The notes beneath the pieces were generated by a model. The model saw only the letters and a program-made list of their open reading frames with translations. It made no database searches and was not told the origin of the DNA. From Molossus alvarezi (taxonomy: Eukaryota > Chordata > Mammalia > Chiroptera > Molossidae), in assembly GCA_037176705.1 (NCBI GenBank), contig CM073889.1, forward strand, positions 107,797,390 through 107,861,389: DNA of 64,000 bases. Direction: 5' to 3'. The position numbers and the translations under genes are program-made. Below, piece by piece: positions 34,260 through 45,984 of this stretch. Every line of letters begins with the position of its first letter. Positions within the stretch are counted from its first letter, which is position 1.

Positions 34260-35627
34260 TTAACATCTAGGTGAGATGCTTATGATTTTCCAGGGACTTG
34301 TGACTGGCAAAATTTTAATCTAAAATGGGGGCCCCAATAGTAACAACTAAGTAAATATTCAGGTATAGGGAATAAAAAGGAAAGATCACTCCGTGAACCT
34401 TTAAACCTGGCAGCTTGTATCAAGTGGCCATAACAGGAACTAGGGAAGAAAAGCAGGTATTAGGATGACTCAAAACAAACCCAGCACCACTGTTGGGAAA
34501 CCCACTGCCAGCCCTGCCCTTGGCAAGCCAACTGCAGTTCAAGGCTAATGTTCTCCGACTCCTCCCACCCCTCCCACGGCGAAGAGAGCTGCAGGAGGCC
34601 CTCACTTGATGTGGCCACACCCAAACTCACAGGCACTCCAGGGAGCTTGCACTCCAAACCTTCTGCTCCCAACAAGAAGTGGGTTCCTACCGTGTGCTGG
34701 GCTTTTCCAACTTGGCCGATCTCTCCCATATGGAAATGTCAGGGGGAATAGTGATTACAAGAGATTCCCACCATAGTGCTTCTAAAGAGCATACAGACAT
34801 ATGAAGGGAAGAAAGCCACAGATGAATTCAGTAGAATAATATAATAATTAATGGTCTCAGGGGATTCATATGACAGCAACACAATCTATCGGAGAAGGCC
34901 CTGGGTGGATGAGCCACCTGAGGGGCTCGGGCTCAGCCCCATCCCCTCTGGCTCAGCCCCATCCCCTCTGGCTGACGCAAAGTCCTGCTCAGACCCTGCT
35001 GGCTGGGACATGACAATGGGCAGAACCAGCTTCAGCAATGCCCGAGGTCCCCTCCTCTGGCCAACCCCTCCTCCACCTTCACCTCTTCCCTCTCACCTTC
35101 CCCAACCTGAGCCCTGGTCTTCCTGGATGGGAGGAGAATCCAGTGGCTTTCACAAGACAGAGCTCCCGAGGAACACACATCCTGGACTCGAACCCCAGAC
35201 CTGCAGCGAAATCTTTTCCCCTTCCTGAAATTTCTGACCAGGAGGATGGCCACACTCCAGTTATCCTCTTCGTTGTCCACCAAGATGTTCTATATTGTAA
35301 AACCAAACTTTAGAAGGCCCCAAAATTCTTCCTTAAAAAACAAAACAAAACAAAAACATGCCTAATAGAAGATGCCTAATAGAAGTAGATACGGTTCACA
35401 CACCCCAAATTTGTATGTAATGGATTCTAATTTAATTTTTCCTCTACAATGAAAAAGCTGCTTCTGTTCCACAGAAAGTATTTAAAAGGGTCAGTATGTC
35501 TCATTGAAATAACATGCTCAAGAATCGTGCTCACTGAGCATCTCTAGTACTAAAAAGGCATGATGTCATAAAAGTATCTTCACCTTCCCAGGTGAGCAGC
35601 TTGCTAAAAAAAATGATTTTCTTGCTT
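34260..35627. other. Unassigned DNA with a 20-bp tandem duplication
   Basis: No exon or repeat family recognised. 34931-34970 is an exact doublet of a 20-bp unit. Confidence 0.45.
34931..34970. repeat. 20-bp exact tandem duplication
   Basis: The unit gctcagccccatcccctctg occurs twice in a row. Confidence 0.97.
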
Positions 35628-36110
35628 TGCCAGTGTGGCTCAGTGGTTGAGTGTTGACCCATGCACCAAGAGGTCACTGGGGTTTTTTTTTTGTTTTTTT
35701 TTTTATTTTCATTCTCACCTGAAAACATTTTTTCATTTTTTGTTCAGATAGAGTGGGAGGGAGAGAGAGAGAAACATTGACGTGAAAGGGACACATTGAG
35801 TGGCTGCCACCCGCACAACACAACCAGGGCCGGGGACAAACTGCAACCAAGGTACATACCCTTAGCGGGAACCGAACCTGGGTCTCTCCGAACCGTAGGC
35901 TGATGTTCTAACCGCTGAGCCAAACTGGCCAGGATGAGGTCACTGGTTTGATTCCCCATCAGTACACATGCCCAGGTTGTGGGCCAAATCCCCAGTGTGG
36001 GGCATGCAGGAGGCGGCCAATCAATGTTCTCTGATCAATGTCTCTATCTCTCCCTCTCTCTTCCTCCCTCTCTAAAATCAATAAAGAAAAACATATTTAA
36101 AAAGATTTTC
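35628..36110 (+). mobile_element. VES SINE, 'AAATCAATAAAG' tail type, interrupted
   Basis: The head lies at 35628-35680 (cagtgtggctcagtggttga) and the rest at 35936-36110 (gaggtcactggtttgattcc ... aaaatcaataaag). It is split near the B box by a second SINE. Confidence 0.93.
35681..35935 (-). mobile_element. VES SINE nested in another VES SINE
   Basis: Reverse-oriented 'CTCGGGTGAGGAT'-tail type copy with a poly-T end. It duplicates gaggtcactgg (35670-35680 and 35936-35946) from the host SINE, so it inserted later. Confidence 0.94.
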
Positions 36111-36199
36111 TTGAAACAAGAGAAAATAGAGGACTAGTCCAGCAAAAATGGCAGGCTGAGTCATCTCCAGTTCTTTTCTTTGCTGTTTTTAGAGAGACC

Positions 36200-36319
36200 G
36201 GGGAAACTGGGCACCACCTACAGCATTATCCCCAACAGCCAGAAGGCGGAAACAACCCAAGTGTCCACTGATGGATGAATAGATGAACAAGTTGTCTCTC
36301 TCTCTCTCTGTCTCTCTCT

Positions 36320-36360
<41 letters not shown>

Positions 36361-36735
36361 AGTGGAATATTACTTTGCCTTAAAAAGGAAATTCTGACAC
36401 AGGCCACCCCACGATGAACCACAAGGACACTGTACTAAGTGAAATAAGCTGTCACAAAAAGACAGCCATCCTAGGGTTCCACTTTTATGCGGTATCTGGA
36501 GGAGTCAAATTCTTAGACAGAAAGTCGAGTGGTGTTTGTCAGGGACTGGGGAGGAGGGGGAGACATTGTTTAATGGGGGCAGAGCTTCCATTTGGGGAAG
36601 ATGGAGAAGCTATGGACATGGGATGGTGGGGATGGCTGCCCAACAACGTAAATGTACTTAATGCCACTGGGCTGCACACTTAAAAATGCTAAAATTTACA
36701 TGCTGTATATTTTACCTCAACTTAAAAAAAAAGTA
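36200..36735 (+). mobile_element. Old LINE-1 (L1M) 3' end
   Basis: 'caacccaagtgtccactgat', 'ggaatattactttgccttaa', 'gtactaagtgaaataagctg', 'tcagggactggggagg', 'tgcacacttaaaaatgctaa' and 'tgtatattttacctcaactt' follow the L1M 3' end. A CT/CA microsatellite at 36294-36359 lies within. Confidence 0.9.
36294..36359. repeat. (CT)n and (CA)n microsatellite
   Basis: Interrupted CT repeats then about 18 CA repeats, inside the L1M. Confidence 0.95.
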
Positions 36736-36919
36736 CGCTGTTGTTGTTTATTTCCTCTGGAGAAAGGCAAAGAGATTTAAATTGTTTTCGTCTAAAATTT
36801 TCCTGACTGGACAAGCTGCCCAAGGAATAACTGAGATAGTCATTCGGGGGGGTTCTGGAGAACTGACTACTCTAAGCCGGGCAGCGAGCCAAAGGCCAGG
36901 GACACTGTGATTCTCAAAA

Positions 36920-37090
36920 CTTTAGCTGGCATCAGACCTTAGAGAGCTTGCAAAACAGACTGCTGGGTCCAACCTCAGAGTTTCGGATTCAGGAGGTCTA
37001 GGCTGGGGCCTGAGAATATATAGTTCTAGCAGGCTCACAGGTGATGCTGCTACTGCCAGTCCAGGGCCACACTTGGAGAAGTCTCATGTC
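36920..37090 (+). mobile_element. MER5A-like hAT element
   Basis: 'ttgcaaaacagactgctggg', 'cagagtttcggattcaggag', 'ggctggggcctgagaatata' and 'caggtgatgctgctactgcc' follow the MER5A consensus closely. Confidence 0.85.
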
Positions 37091-37575
37091 AGGGGAGAGA
37101 CTTGTCGGTAAATAAGCTATTCCGAGCACGTGTAGATGCTGCGCTGGGCATCTGCCTGGGATACATACCACTAGGGGCGTCTCTCGACTCAGGCTGGTCA
37201 GTTACTTCCTGAACAGCAGGGAAAATAAAAACATCTCTGGATTTTTCTTTGCGGAAATCGTGACCCACCTCTGGCTTCTTGGGTTTGTTAGCTGGCTAAA
37301 AATGATAGCCGTTATGGTCCACCCAAGGGTTAAGCTTTTCTCCTGGGCGTGTGTTTCATTTCACAGTATAACTCATTTCCTCCCTGCACCAATTTCCAGC
37401 TCTGTTGTTGCCTTGGGGTTTGTCACCCATTCAGCCTGCAATATGTCTTGCCTTTTATTTTTAGAACTTAGCATAAGACTTGGTACTGTGATAACATGAA
37501 TCTTGAAAATTGAGTCACAATAGAGAAATGGCCTTAAAAGCTTAGCTTGTTGGTGCATGATTCGAAATGGCCTTT
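37091..37575. other. Unassigned DNA
   Basis: No exon or repeat recognised. Confidence 0.45.
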
Positions 37576-37585
37576 TAGAATTTTA

Positions 37586-37974
37586 TTTTGTTTTTATTTA
37601 TTATCTAATTTTTTTAATGCAGATATTTTTCATTTATTTTTAAATCCTAGCTGAGGGTATTTTGCCATTGATTTTCAGATAGATTGGGAGGATATTTTAA
37701 ATGCAGATATTTTTTATTTATTTTTAAATCCTAGCTGAGGGTATTTTGCCATTGATTTTCAGATAGATTGGGAGGAAGGGGGGGGGAGGGAGAGAGAGAG
37801 AGAGAGAGAGAAACAGCGATGTGAGAGAGACACATCAATTGACTGCCTCCCACAGGACACCAACCAGGGCTGGGGATCAACCGCAACTGAGGTACGTGCC
37901 TTAACCGGATTAGAATCTGTGACTCCTTGGTCTGAAAGCCAATACTCCAACCACTGAGCCAAACTGGCCAGGGC
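37586..37974 (-). mobile_element. VES-type SINE with internal 84-bp tandem duplication
   Basis: Reverse-oriented copy whose left (3') part is doubled: 37613-37696 and 37697-37780 are nearly identical. Duplication of target: tagaatttta at 37576-37585 and 37975-37984. Tail wording here is 'cctagctgagggtattttgc'. Confidence 0.9.
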
Positions 37975-37984
37975 TAGAATTTTA

Positions 37985-38594
37985 ATCTAGGATGCATTAT
38001 CCTCCCTCAATTCCCTTGGCCAGTTATTTTGAGGATTTAGAAATGGTTTTGGAGAATGTGTGATTCTAGGATTCTTCTTAGTGGCCTGGAAAATAATATT
38101 CCTTTTATCCCTTATGTAAATGTTATCTAGGATACTTGCAGCTTGAATATATATTGTGAGGGACTGCCAGTTGTCCAGGTCTTCACTCTGTAATTTAAAA
38201 ACTGGATTTAGAGCTCTGTGTGTGTGTTTTCATGAATGATGCCCAACCCAGCTGCATGCTGGTTTAATGCAGTAAAACCAAGAGGCCTGGCAAGTCTTAG
38301 ATCCAATACTGCTTGTCTATCCTGGCCCAGTGCTGCCCCGTAGAACTTTCTATGATGGAACCTCACAGTGGACCTGGACTATTCTTACCTACACCCAGTA
38401 ACTCAGGCGGCAATGGCTTTCTGAGGAGCTAGAGCTTTGATAGGGGTCACTGGGATGATTGGAATCAGAGGGACATGGGACACACGCCACTGTCCCCTCC
38501 CCAACTCCCCAGGCAATGTCCCTGCTGGATGGAAGCCATAGGAAGGAATGATCTCACCTTAGTTCTTAGAGTATAAAGCCTTTAATGCTGAAAG
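37985..38594. other. Unassigned DNA
   Basis: No exon or repeat recognised. Confidence 0.45.
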
Positions 38595-38890
38595 TCCTTG
38601 CAGGTTTCCTGTTGCCCTGATGATAGACTTCAGGCTCCTTCATGCCCTGGGTTATCTGCTCACCTCTCACTCACTTGCTCATTACTTTCGGTACCTTCTG
38701 ACTTTCCCCCATCACAGGGACAGGCTTGCATTCTGAGAACAGGCTGTGCGCTTTCTCACCTTGAGACCTTTGCAAATATGCTCTCTGCCTGGAATGACCT
38801 TGCCCTTCCCTTCACCTGGCTCACTCCTATAGGGAGGATGCGTCTCGGTTTAGATGTCAATTCTTACAGCATCTCCTCTGGTCAAGAAAA
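38595..38890 (+). mobile_element. LINE-2 3' fragment
   Basis: 'cttcaggctccttcatgccc', 'cacctctcactcacttgctc', 'gagacctttgcaaatatgct' and 'ctctgcctggaatgaccttg' match the L2 3' region in sense. Confidence 0.85.
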
Positions 38891-39546
38891 CCTGCTCAGG
38901 ATCTTACAAGTAGCACATGGTACAGCCTAGATTCCAATCTAGCCGGTCTGGTCCCAGCATCCTGCTCATAAAACCGTCATGCCTGGAACTCCTTTGTCTT
39001 GCTCTCAGGCTTCAGAAGGACCTCAGCCCAGCAGGTCTCCCCAGGTGCCCCACTCACCCAAGCTGCTGATAGGAATTGCAACCCCAGATTTTAGTTTGTC
39101 TAGAAACTGGAGGGGATATTTCCAGAGTAGCCTGCACAATGTTCCTTTGCTTTGAGAGTCTGTGTTCTTCACCAAATGGTACCATCAGACTTAGTCACCA
39201 AGCCAATAATGTTCAGTCTGCAATGTCAGAAGCTTCCTCTCCACTCCTTATCTTCCTCACCCCATAACCCCCATGAGACACCAGGCTCCTTCCACTATCT
39301 CCAGACAGCCCACTCAGAACAGGGTGCCCCAGAGGTAAACCATGGAGACAAGAGCTTCCAGGGTGAGAGGGGCTAGAGAAGGAGGCTGCGATGGAGACTC
39401 ATTCAGCCGCTCAGACAGTGGGGTGGCTTGTTCATAGGGCAAACAACATGCAAAGAACAGGTATGTCGGGGCCTGCTGGCTGCAGCAGATTTCAAATTCA
39501 TGGCAATATGCCCATAGGTGAAAACATCACAACACACCCTACTGTT
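38891..39546. other. Unassigned DNA
   Basis: No exon or repeat recognised. Confidence 0.45.
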
Positions 39547-39560
39547 AAAGAGAAGTTGAG

Positions 39561-39775
39561 TGATGTTCAGTGGTTGAGTGACGACCTATGCACCAAGAGG
39601 TCGCTGGTTCGATTCCTGGTCAGGACACATGCCCAGGTTGCAAGCTTGATCCCCAGTAGGGGGCATGTGGGAAGCAGCCGATCAATGTTGATACTTCTCT
39701 TGTTCACTGATGTTTCTATCTCTCTCTCCCTCTCCCTTTTTCTCGCTCTAAAAAAAATCAATAAGAACATTAAAA
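39561..39775 (+). mobile_element. VES SINE, 'AAATCAATAAAG' tail type, truncated head
   Basis: Starts part-way into the head (tcagtggttgagtgacgacc), has the B box (ggttcgattcctgg) and ends 'aaaatcaataagaac'. Flanks aaagagaagttgag / aaagagaagctgaag. Confidence 0.9.
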
Positions 39776-39789
39776 CAAAGAGAAGCTGA

Positions 39790-40187
39790 AGGGCAGAAAA
39801 GGGATAGTCAGAAATGGGTGAGTTCGCATCTCCACTCTACTAGGGATATGGACTTCCGTTTTTATTAGGAAGAAATGTCAACTTCGTGCTGGTACACCTG
39901 ATGGGGAGTTAAGATGGTAAATCTTTTAGCATAACAGCCTCGTAAAATCAAAATAGACGTATTTCTGTTGGAGACAAACGGCTTGCATTAGGGGATATGT
40001 TGGCAGTCCGTCCATCACCCACTAGACGGTTTCCCTGAGCACGACACGGGCCACTCCTCAGCGCTGGGCTTTGCACAGCTCCTATTTTGAGACAATTCCC
40101 TTCTCTATCTTACTTCTCACCCCTCAATTCATTTTGTAGTTCCTGCATGATCTGAGCTTCCAAAAATCAGGCCAAGGAGTTGTGTTT
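39790..40187. other. Unassigned DNA
   Basis: No exon or repeat recognised. Confidence 0.45.
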
Positions 40188-40199
40188 AGGCATCAGCAC

Positions 40200-40459
40200 T
40201 TTATTTATGTATTTATTTTTACTTTTTTTTCGTCAGTCCTCACCTGAGGATATTTTTGCATTGATTTTCAGATAGAGTAGAAGTGAGGGGGAGAGAGAGA
40301 GAAACATCGATGTGAGAGAGACACATTGACTGGTTGCCTTTCGCATGACTCCAACCAGGGCCGGGAATCAAACCTGCAACCCAGGTTCGTGCCCTTGACC
40401 AGGAATCAGACCCACGACCCTTCAGTCCACAGGCCGACGCTCTAAGCGCTGAGCCAGCA
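40200..40459 (-). mobile_element. VES SINE, 'CTCGGGTGAGGAT'-like tail
   Basis: Reverse-oriented: 'agtcctcacctgaggatatt', GA-rich body and head 'cgctctaagcgctgagccag'. Flanks share aggcatc. Confidence 0.9.
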
Positions 40460-40469
40460 AAGGCATCCG

Positions 40470-41023
40470 GACATTCGGTCCATTGCAGTTTCCTTTCTGA
40501 CCGGCCACGATGAGAGTCGGGGCCTCAGGGCCCCCCTCCGCCGCCACCTCCAGAGGCAGCTTGCTATCAGGCACTGTCTCAGGTCTCAATTTTACCAGAA
40601 TCTCTGCCGAGGGGCACCGATGACCTGAGCAGAACGCAGTCTCTAAAGATTTGAATTATATCAAAGAAATAAGTTCGTTTTCCAGTCACATCAAGGGGCA
40701 TGCTCAGCATTTTCCTTGAAACAACCAGAAAAACACACGGGAGGGGACACAGCCCGAGGCCCGGAAACTGATGATGAAGCACCTGACAGGGAGCAGGCAG
40801 GCTGTACCTTCAGTTTTGCGATAACTAAACTGGATGTAGAACCCCACGTTCCCAGCCCCAAATCCTTCCTGTGCTCTATGAGGTCCAACCCTCCTAAAAA
40901 ACGGTGACATTTCACTGTTTCTTCTATTAATCCAGAAACCAGTGCAATAAACAAATGAATAGTTACATGTAACTACATGAAGAAACGGCATGCAGTATAG
41001 AGTCTGAAAGGACACAGAGTACA
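40470..41023. other. Unassigned DNA
   Basis: No exon or repeat recognised. The minus-strand 166-codon frame that starts to the right (41204) enters from the 50-bp repeat array and is not a gene. Confidence 0.45.
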
Positions 41024-41167
41024 CGATATATGTATACGTATACAGGGATATGCAAATACAGGCCTGAGCACACGAAGCATGTATGTGCATACAGGCATAT
41101 GTAAAATACAGGCCTGAGCACACGAAGTATGTATACGCATACAGGGATATGTAAAATACAGGCCTGG
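41024..41167. repeat. 50-bp tandem repeat, about 2.8 copies
   Basis: The unit starting ggcctgagcacacgaag occurs at 41061 and 41111, with a partial copy before and the first few bases of another at 41161. The period is exactly 50 bp. Confidence 0.95.
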
Positions 41168-42339
41168 TCCCCCTGTGCTGCGGTGGGCAGCACTGCAAAC
41201 GCACACCGCCTGTATTTCGGTGTGACAGATGCGCGAAGGAGAATCCACAGGAGACAGCTGTCGATTGTGCCTAATGAGCAGGGGCTTCAGAGAAGGCAGA
41301 GTGAGAAGGGGATTCTCTGAGCTGGGCCTTGGAGGTCTAGCTGGGACGCGATCAGGCTGGGAGATGGAGAGAAAGGCCTCTCGGGAGAGGAAACAGGGAA
41401 GAGCAAGTTCCAAAGACGAAAGGACACGGGTTAGCTGCGCTAAGTGCAGGCGGGTGCAGGAGGTGGTTGGAGGGGGCGGCAGAGGTGCGGACTGTCTCTG
41501 AGCTCGACGACAGGAGCTCGGCTAGCTGCTGGGGGGCAAGGCAGGCTCCTGTCGTTCTGAAGCTTACGTCTGCCCAGACGGGCAGCGATGTGTTCCACAG
41601 GAGCAAGGACACTGAGGTCAGCCCTGGGATCAGCAGAGTGACAGCAGACAAGGAGCGCTGTTCTCGGAAACTGTGCAAAAGAGCCTGGCGCCTCTTCAAC
41701 AGGAGCCGGCCTGATCAGACCTGACCACACCCCAGAGGGAGGTGATGCTGACCTGTGGCCAAGAAGCGACTGCAGGATCCTCTGACCTCTGGATGGTCAA
41801 GACACAGGCAAAGGCAGTGCCAGTGGAGAGGGGTCATGGAAACCCTCCAGGGGGACAAGCAACAGTGTTTCACAGCTCATTTGGTTGGGACAAGGGGTCA
41901 GGCAGGATGAAGATCAAGGAGGATACTGGGCTTCTAGGTTGGGTGGCAGAGTGGGCAGCTAAACACGGGGCATATTCCTAGTTTTTCCTTCTCAATGAGA
42001 CTCACTTTAGCAACAGCGTTTTAATGGGCCTCGCGTTTTGTTAAAGAGGAAGGTGGCTCCCCTGAGTGTTTCCACGTTACCCAAGGAAGCTAAATTTAGA
42101 ATTGTAGGTCTCTAACTGAAACCCCACCAAAGTGGAACCCCTTGCTTTCCCTCTGAAACCCGCTCTTCCCCGGTCTTCCTCATTTCAGTAAAACGAGGCT
42201 CTGACCTTCCAGTGCTCACGACAAACACCTGGAGTCCTGCCCGGCTCGGCTCCTCCCCACACCTTGTCCCTAAGCCCTCGGCAAACCCTACTGGCGCTGC
42301 CTCCCAGATGTTTCCAGAATCCAACACCTCTCACCACCT
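41168..42339. other. Purine-rich DNA, possibly antisense L2 in part
   Basis: 41270-41720 has the look of antisense LINE-2 but is too diverged for a firm call. Confidence 0.35.
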
Positions 42340-43005
42340 CCCTGCTGGCCACCTGGCTAAGCCACCATGGTCCTCCCCCACCTGGATTACAGGTAGCCCC
42401 CAGATCACTCTCCTGCCTCTGTCCTTGCCCCCTGTCAGCCTAATTTCAGCACAGACAGTAGACTGATTCTCTGCAAAGCTAATTCAGATCATGGGACTTT
42501 GCTGCTCAAAACCCTGCCATGGATTTTCATTTTTCTCAGAGCAAAACCCAACATCCACGTGCTATTTTACCTCTCAGCCTCACCGCCACCCCTCACCCGC
42601 TCTGCTCCAGACACACTGGCCCCTCCCTGGCCCTGGGCCCTCTGAGGGCCACGCTGTCTGTGCCCTGTACCTGGAACACTCTCCTGCAGTCCCCACAAAG
42701 CTCAGCCCCCATCTGTCACAGCTCAAATACACCTCTCTGGGCCACCTGCCCAACAACCACTGAATGTGAACTTGTCGTCCCACCTTCCTGACGCCCCGCA
42801 CTGTCCTTTACTTGGTTCCCCACCGCCTCGCTCCCCTTCTAACAGACTCTGACGTGCGCTCATGGACCGTCTGTCCCTTCCCACCAGCACGCACACTCCC
42901 TGCAGGAAGGATTTTTGTTTCTTTGTGCAGACACTCTCCCAGCATCTAGAGCATCGCCCGGCTCGAAGTAGGCGTGTTGGAGATGCCGTGGGTTGGATGA
43001 AAGTT
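42340..43005 (+). mobile_element. LINE-2 3' end
   Basis: Long L2 match in sense: 'tcagatcatgggactttgct', 'gctcaaaaccctgccatgga', 'tgctccagacacactggccc', 'gtacctggaacactctcctg', 'cagctcaaatacacctctct', ending 'gcccggctcgaagtaggcgt'. Confidence 0.88.
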
Positions 43006-43019
43006 CATCTTGTTAAGGG

Positions 43020-43690
43020 GTCCTCCCCAACTCACCCCACCCATGTACCGATTGATTTTTCCTTTATGTTTATCATCAACCAACACACATTCTCTGTCTC
43101 ACCATGTGAGCCTGTACCTCCCTGAGCACAGGGACTTTGTCTTGTAGGGGTTCAGAACCCCAAGATGTGCTTCTGTGGTATGCAAATTAATTTGAGCTAA
43201 AGGCAATTTTAGCTTCTGGCTCAAGAGAAACCCCTGCCCCTCCCTTTAATCACCTGGAAGAACGAGGGGACTTGCCCATAATAAGAGCTGATCGGCGATA
43301 ACCTTTCGGACCCCCTCTATGGCAGGGCCAACTTTCATTTACTAAACATCCGCTCTCACCATCCTGTAGTGACCTTCAAAGCCCCCAAAGTGCATGACCT
43401 CATCCCTGGGTCAGAATGTCTTACACACCTCGATCGTCCTGTTTGTCTCTGAACCTCTCATGCTTGGGGGGCAGGTCTCATGCTCTCATGTGTGTGGGGT
43501 TCCCATACACATTATGTATTAAACTTGGTTATTTTCTCTTCCTAATCTGCCTCGTGTCTATTTGATTATTAGACCAGCCAGAAGGAGAGCAGAGGACTTG
43601 GTTCCGCCCCTCACATCTCTCTTTCTCCTGACTGTATCCACAGCCCCTAGAACAGTACCTGGCACACAGTGGGAAGCTGGTAGGGAATGA
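43020..43690 (+). mobile_element. Second LINE-2 3' end, split by an LTR
   Basis: Left part ends 'gagcacagggactttgtctt' (about 43141). The matching right part resumes near 43617 with 'gtatccacagcccctagaac' and 'agtacctggcacacagtggg'. The two join in L2 order, so the DNA between is an insertion. Confidence 0.75.
43142..43616 (+). mobile_element. ERV1-type solitary LTR inside L2
   Basis: 'tgtattaaacttggttattt', 'cttcctaatctgcctcgtgt' and 'gaccagccagaaggagagc' match a class of old ERV1 LTRs. No viral coding region. Edges are set by the break in L2; a clear target duplication was not seen. Confidence 0.65.
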
Positions 43691-44656
43691 GAGGGTTTTG
43701 ATTCTGGAAGCAGAATCTAAATGTTTGGTAAGTGAGCGGAAGGAAGGAAGGAGGAGGAGGAAGGGAGAGAGGTGTGGGAGGAGAGAGAGGGGAGAGAAAT
43801 TCTCACTCCCATCATCGGGGTCGCACATGAGTGGCCTAAAAGAAACCAACAATTGGTCCTTCTAGTACAGAAAGACGGCCCGTCAGAGAGAAGGGAAATA
43901 AGTAAGCATTTATTTAAAATCTATCCATTCACACGTTCCTTTAGGGAAAATATCTAGTAACCACGTCAGGACAGGGCAAAGCAATCCACTGGACTCCAAT
44001 CAAAGGAATCATGAGTCACTGAATAACAATTATCATCATTATTTCTGGCTGCTTTCTTTTATGGTTCTCTGAATAATAAATTTAAAGGACTGGCCCATCT
44101 CGGGATTTGCATAACAAACCGGTGAGCGTCCTCTGTGACTCAGTTCAATATAAAGCCGATACTACCCACTAAGGAAACAAAACTGACATCTGTGTTCAGT
44201 TGCATGCCGTCCAATTACTCCCTTACCTCCACTGCGACTTGTTTGGCATGCCGCCTATAATTTTTAAAGGTAATGACTGTAATAAAAATATCACCTCAAA
44301 TTCATACAGAGCCTTTTTTCTAGAGCGTTTATTAGTCTTCGGATACCATGTTAATTAGACTGCCACCACGGTGGAAGTGTTTCGTCATCTGGTTCCAGAT
44401 CTTCGCCTTGCAGCAAGGAAACGGAGGCATGAACAGGTTGTGTGGCAAGGTCTCGGGGCCAGCCAGGGAAGGAGACCAGTCCTGTTCTGCAAGCCTGGGA
44501 CCCCGTCCACACAGTTACCAACAGTTACCCAGTCCCCACCACTGGGGCACTGGAAAGAAGTAGAAAAGCAGCAAGACTAAGCCCTCACTTCCTTCTTCAT
44601 ACCTGTTCTCAGGGCTCATTCCACATCTAACCCAGAGCCAAAGTGAGCAGAAGCAA
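43691..44656. other. Unassigned DNA, low in repeats
   Basis: 43960-44300 is AT-rich and free of recognised repeats, with an ATTTGCAT octamer and a TGACTCA (AP-1-like) site near 44105-44142. No evidence of function. Confidence 0.35.
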
Positions 44657-44686
44657 ATCACACACACACACACACACACACACACG
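44657..44686. repeat. (CA)n microsatellite
   Basis: About 14 CA units. Confidence 0.95.
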
Positions 44687-45511
44687 CATTGATCTAATTT
44701 TTCACAGTATGAAGTCCGGGAGAAGTTCATAGGAAAATAAGGGCGGGAAAGGGCTGGAGCAATCACTAGGACATTTCTGATCTGGAGAGCATATCCCCCA
44801 CCCCCCAAAGACCAACAAGGTACTTCATGGAGGAAGCCTCTCAAGAGAAGCTCCTCTTGATGTTTGGAATACTATCTGCCCCAAGGCAAGTGGACTAACC
44901 AGACAGCTTCTCCAGGTCCCACTCCAGCCCTATCATTACGTGACACGTTATTTTCCTTTCATTCAAAGGTTTTTCAGCGGTTTCTCCAAGTTAATTATCT
45001 ATTAAGTTGAGAGCAGAATCCATTGGCAGAAATTATGTAAGATTTCAATCTGCTGTGTATCAATCATACTCCTGATTTCAAGTAGAACTTGAAAGTCAAA
45101 TTCCATTGGCATGTTTTGTTTTTGTTTTTGTTTTTGTTTTGGCGAGGGGTGGAGATAAATATGTATGTACACATTTGTACATGAAAAGTTTAACTCTACA
45201 AGATTAATCAATAAGCTGGTGATAGCTGATGCCTTTGAAGAGGGAAGTTGGGTACTGGGACAAAAGGGGACAGTTAAATTTGCGATACACTGTTTTATAT
45301 CCTTTTGTATCATTTGCATATATTACTTATTCATAAAATTAAATGGAAAAACAAAGAATATGTGAAACAAAACCAAAGCTTGGAAACTACTTTTGTTGGA
45401 GCCCTTCACACAAAAATAGCAATGACGATTTCACATCTTGGTATAACCGTGACACTTGATAACTACAGAACTTACAAGACAGATGGTGAGCTCCCTGAAG
45501 CAAAGGACACT
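44687..45511. other. Unassigned DNA with (TTTTTG)n
   Basis: A short (TTTTTG) repeat lies at 45116-45139. No exon or repeat family recognised. Confidence 0.45.
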
Positions 45512-45525
45512 TTAAATTGTGCCTT

Positions 45526-45770
45526 GCCCTGGCCCTGGCCAGTTTGGCTCAGCGGTTAGAGCATCGGCCTGTGGTCCAGAGAGACCCGGGTTTGGTTCCC
45601 ACTAAGGGCACGTACCTCGGTTGCAGTTTGTCCCCGGCCCTGGTTGGGTCGTGCGGGAGGCAGCCACTCGATGTGTCCCTTTCACGTCGATGTTTTTCTC
45701 TCTCTCTCTCTTCCTCTCTCTCCCTCCCACTCTATCTTAACAAAAAAATGAGGATAAAAAAAATAAAAAT
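45526..45770 (+). mobile_element. VES SINE, short 'GAGGAT' tail
   Basis: Head 'ccctggccagtttggctcag', B box 'gggtttggttcccac' and an A-rich tail that has lost most of the 'CTCGGGTGAGGAT' motif. Preceded and followed by aattgtgcctt-type target sequence. Confidence 0.94.
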
Positions 45771-45782
45771 AAATCGTGCCTT

Positions 45783-45984
45783 GCCCTGGCCGGGTGGTTC
45801 AACTGGTTAGAGAATCAACCCATGCACAGAAGGGTCACGGGTGCTCTTCCCAGTCAGGGCACATGCCTAGGTTGTGGGTTCAACCCCTGGTTGGGGTGTG
45901 TGCGGGAGGCAACTGATCAATGTTTCTCTCTCTCTCCCCTTCTCTCTTTCTCTCTCTCTAAAATCAATCAATAATCAATCAATC
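45783..45984 (+). mobile_element. VES SINE, 'AAATCAATCAATAA' tail
   Basis: Directly follows the previous SINE. Head 'ccctggccgggtggttcaac', CT-rich body and tail 'aaaatcaatcaataatcaat'. The target word (aattgtgcctt) occurs before, between (one mismatch) and after the two SINEs. Confidence 0.93.

Noticed and set aside
41024..41167. CRISPR-like array
   Set aside because: The repeats are directly adjacent with no unique spacers, and this is a mammalian genome.
40704..41204. 166-codon minus-strand frame with a repeated peptide
   Set aside because: The peptide repeat is produced by the 50-bp tandem array. The frame has no family match.
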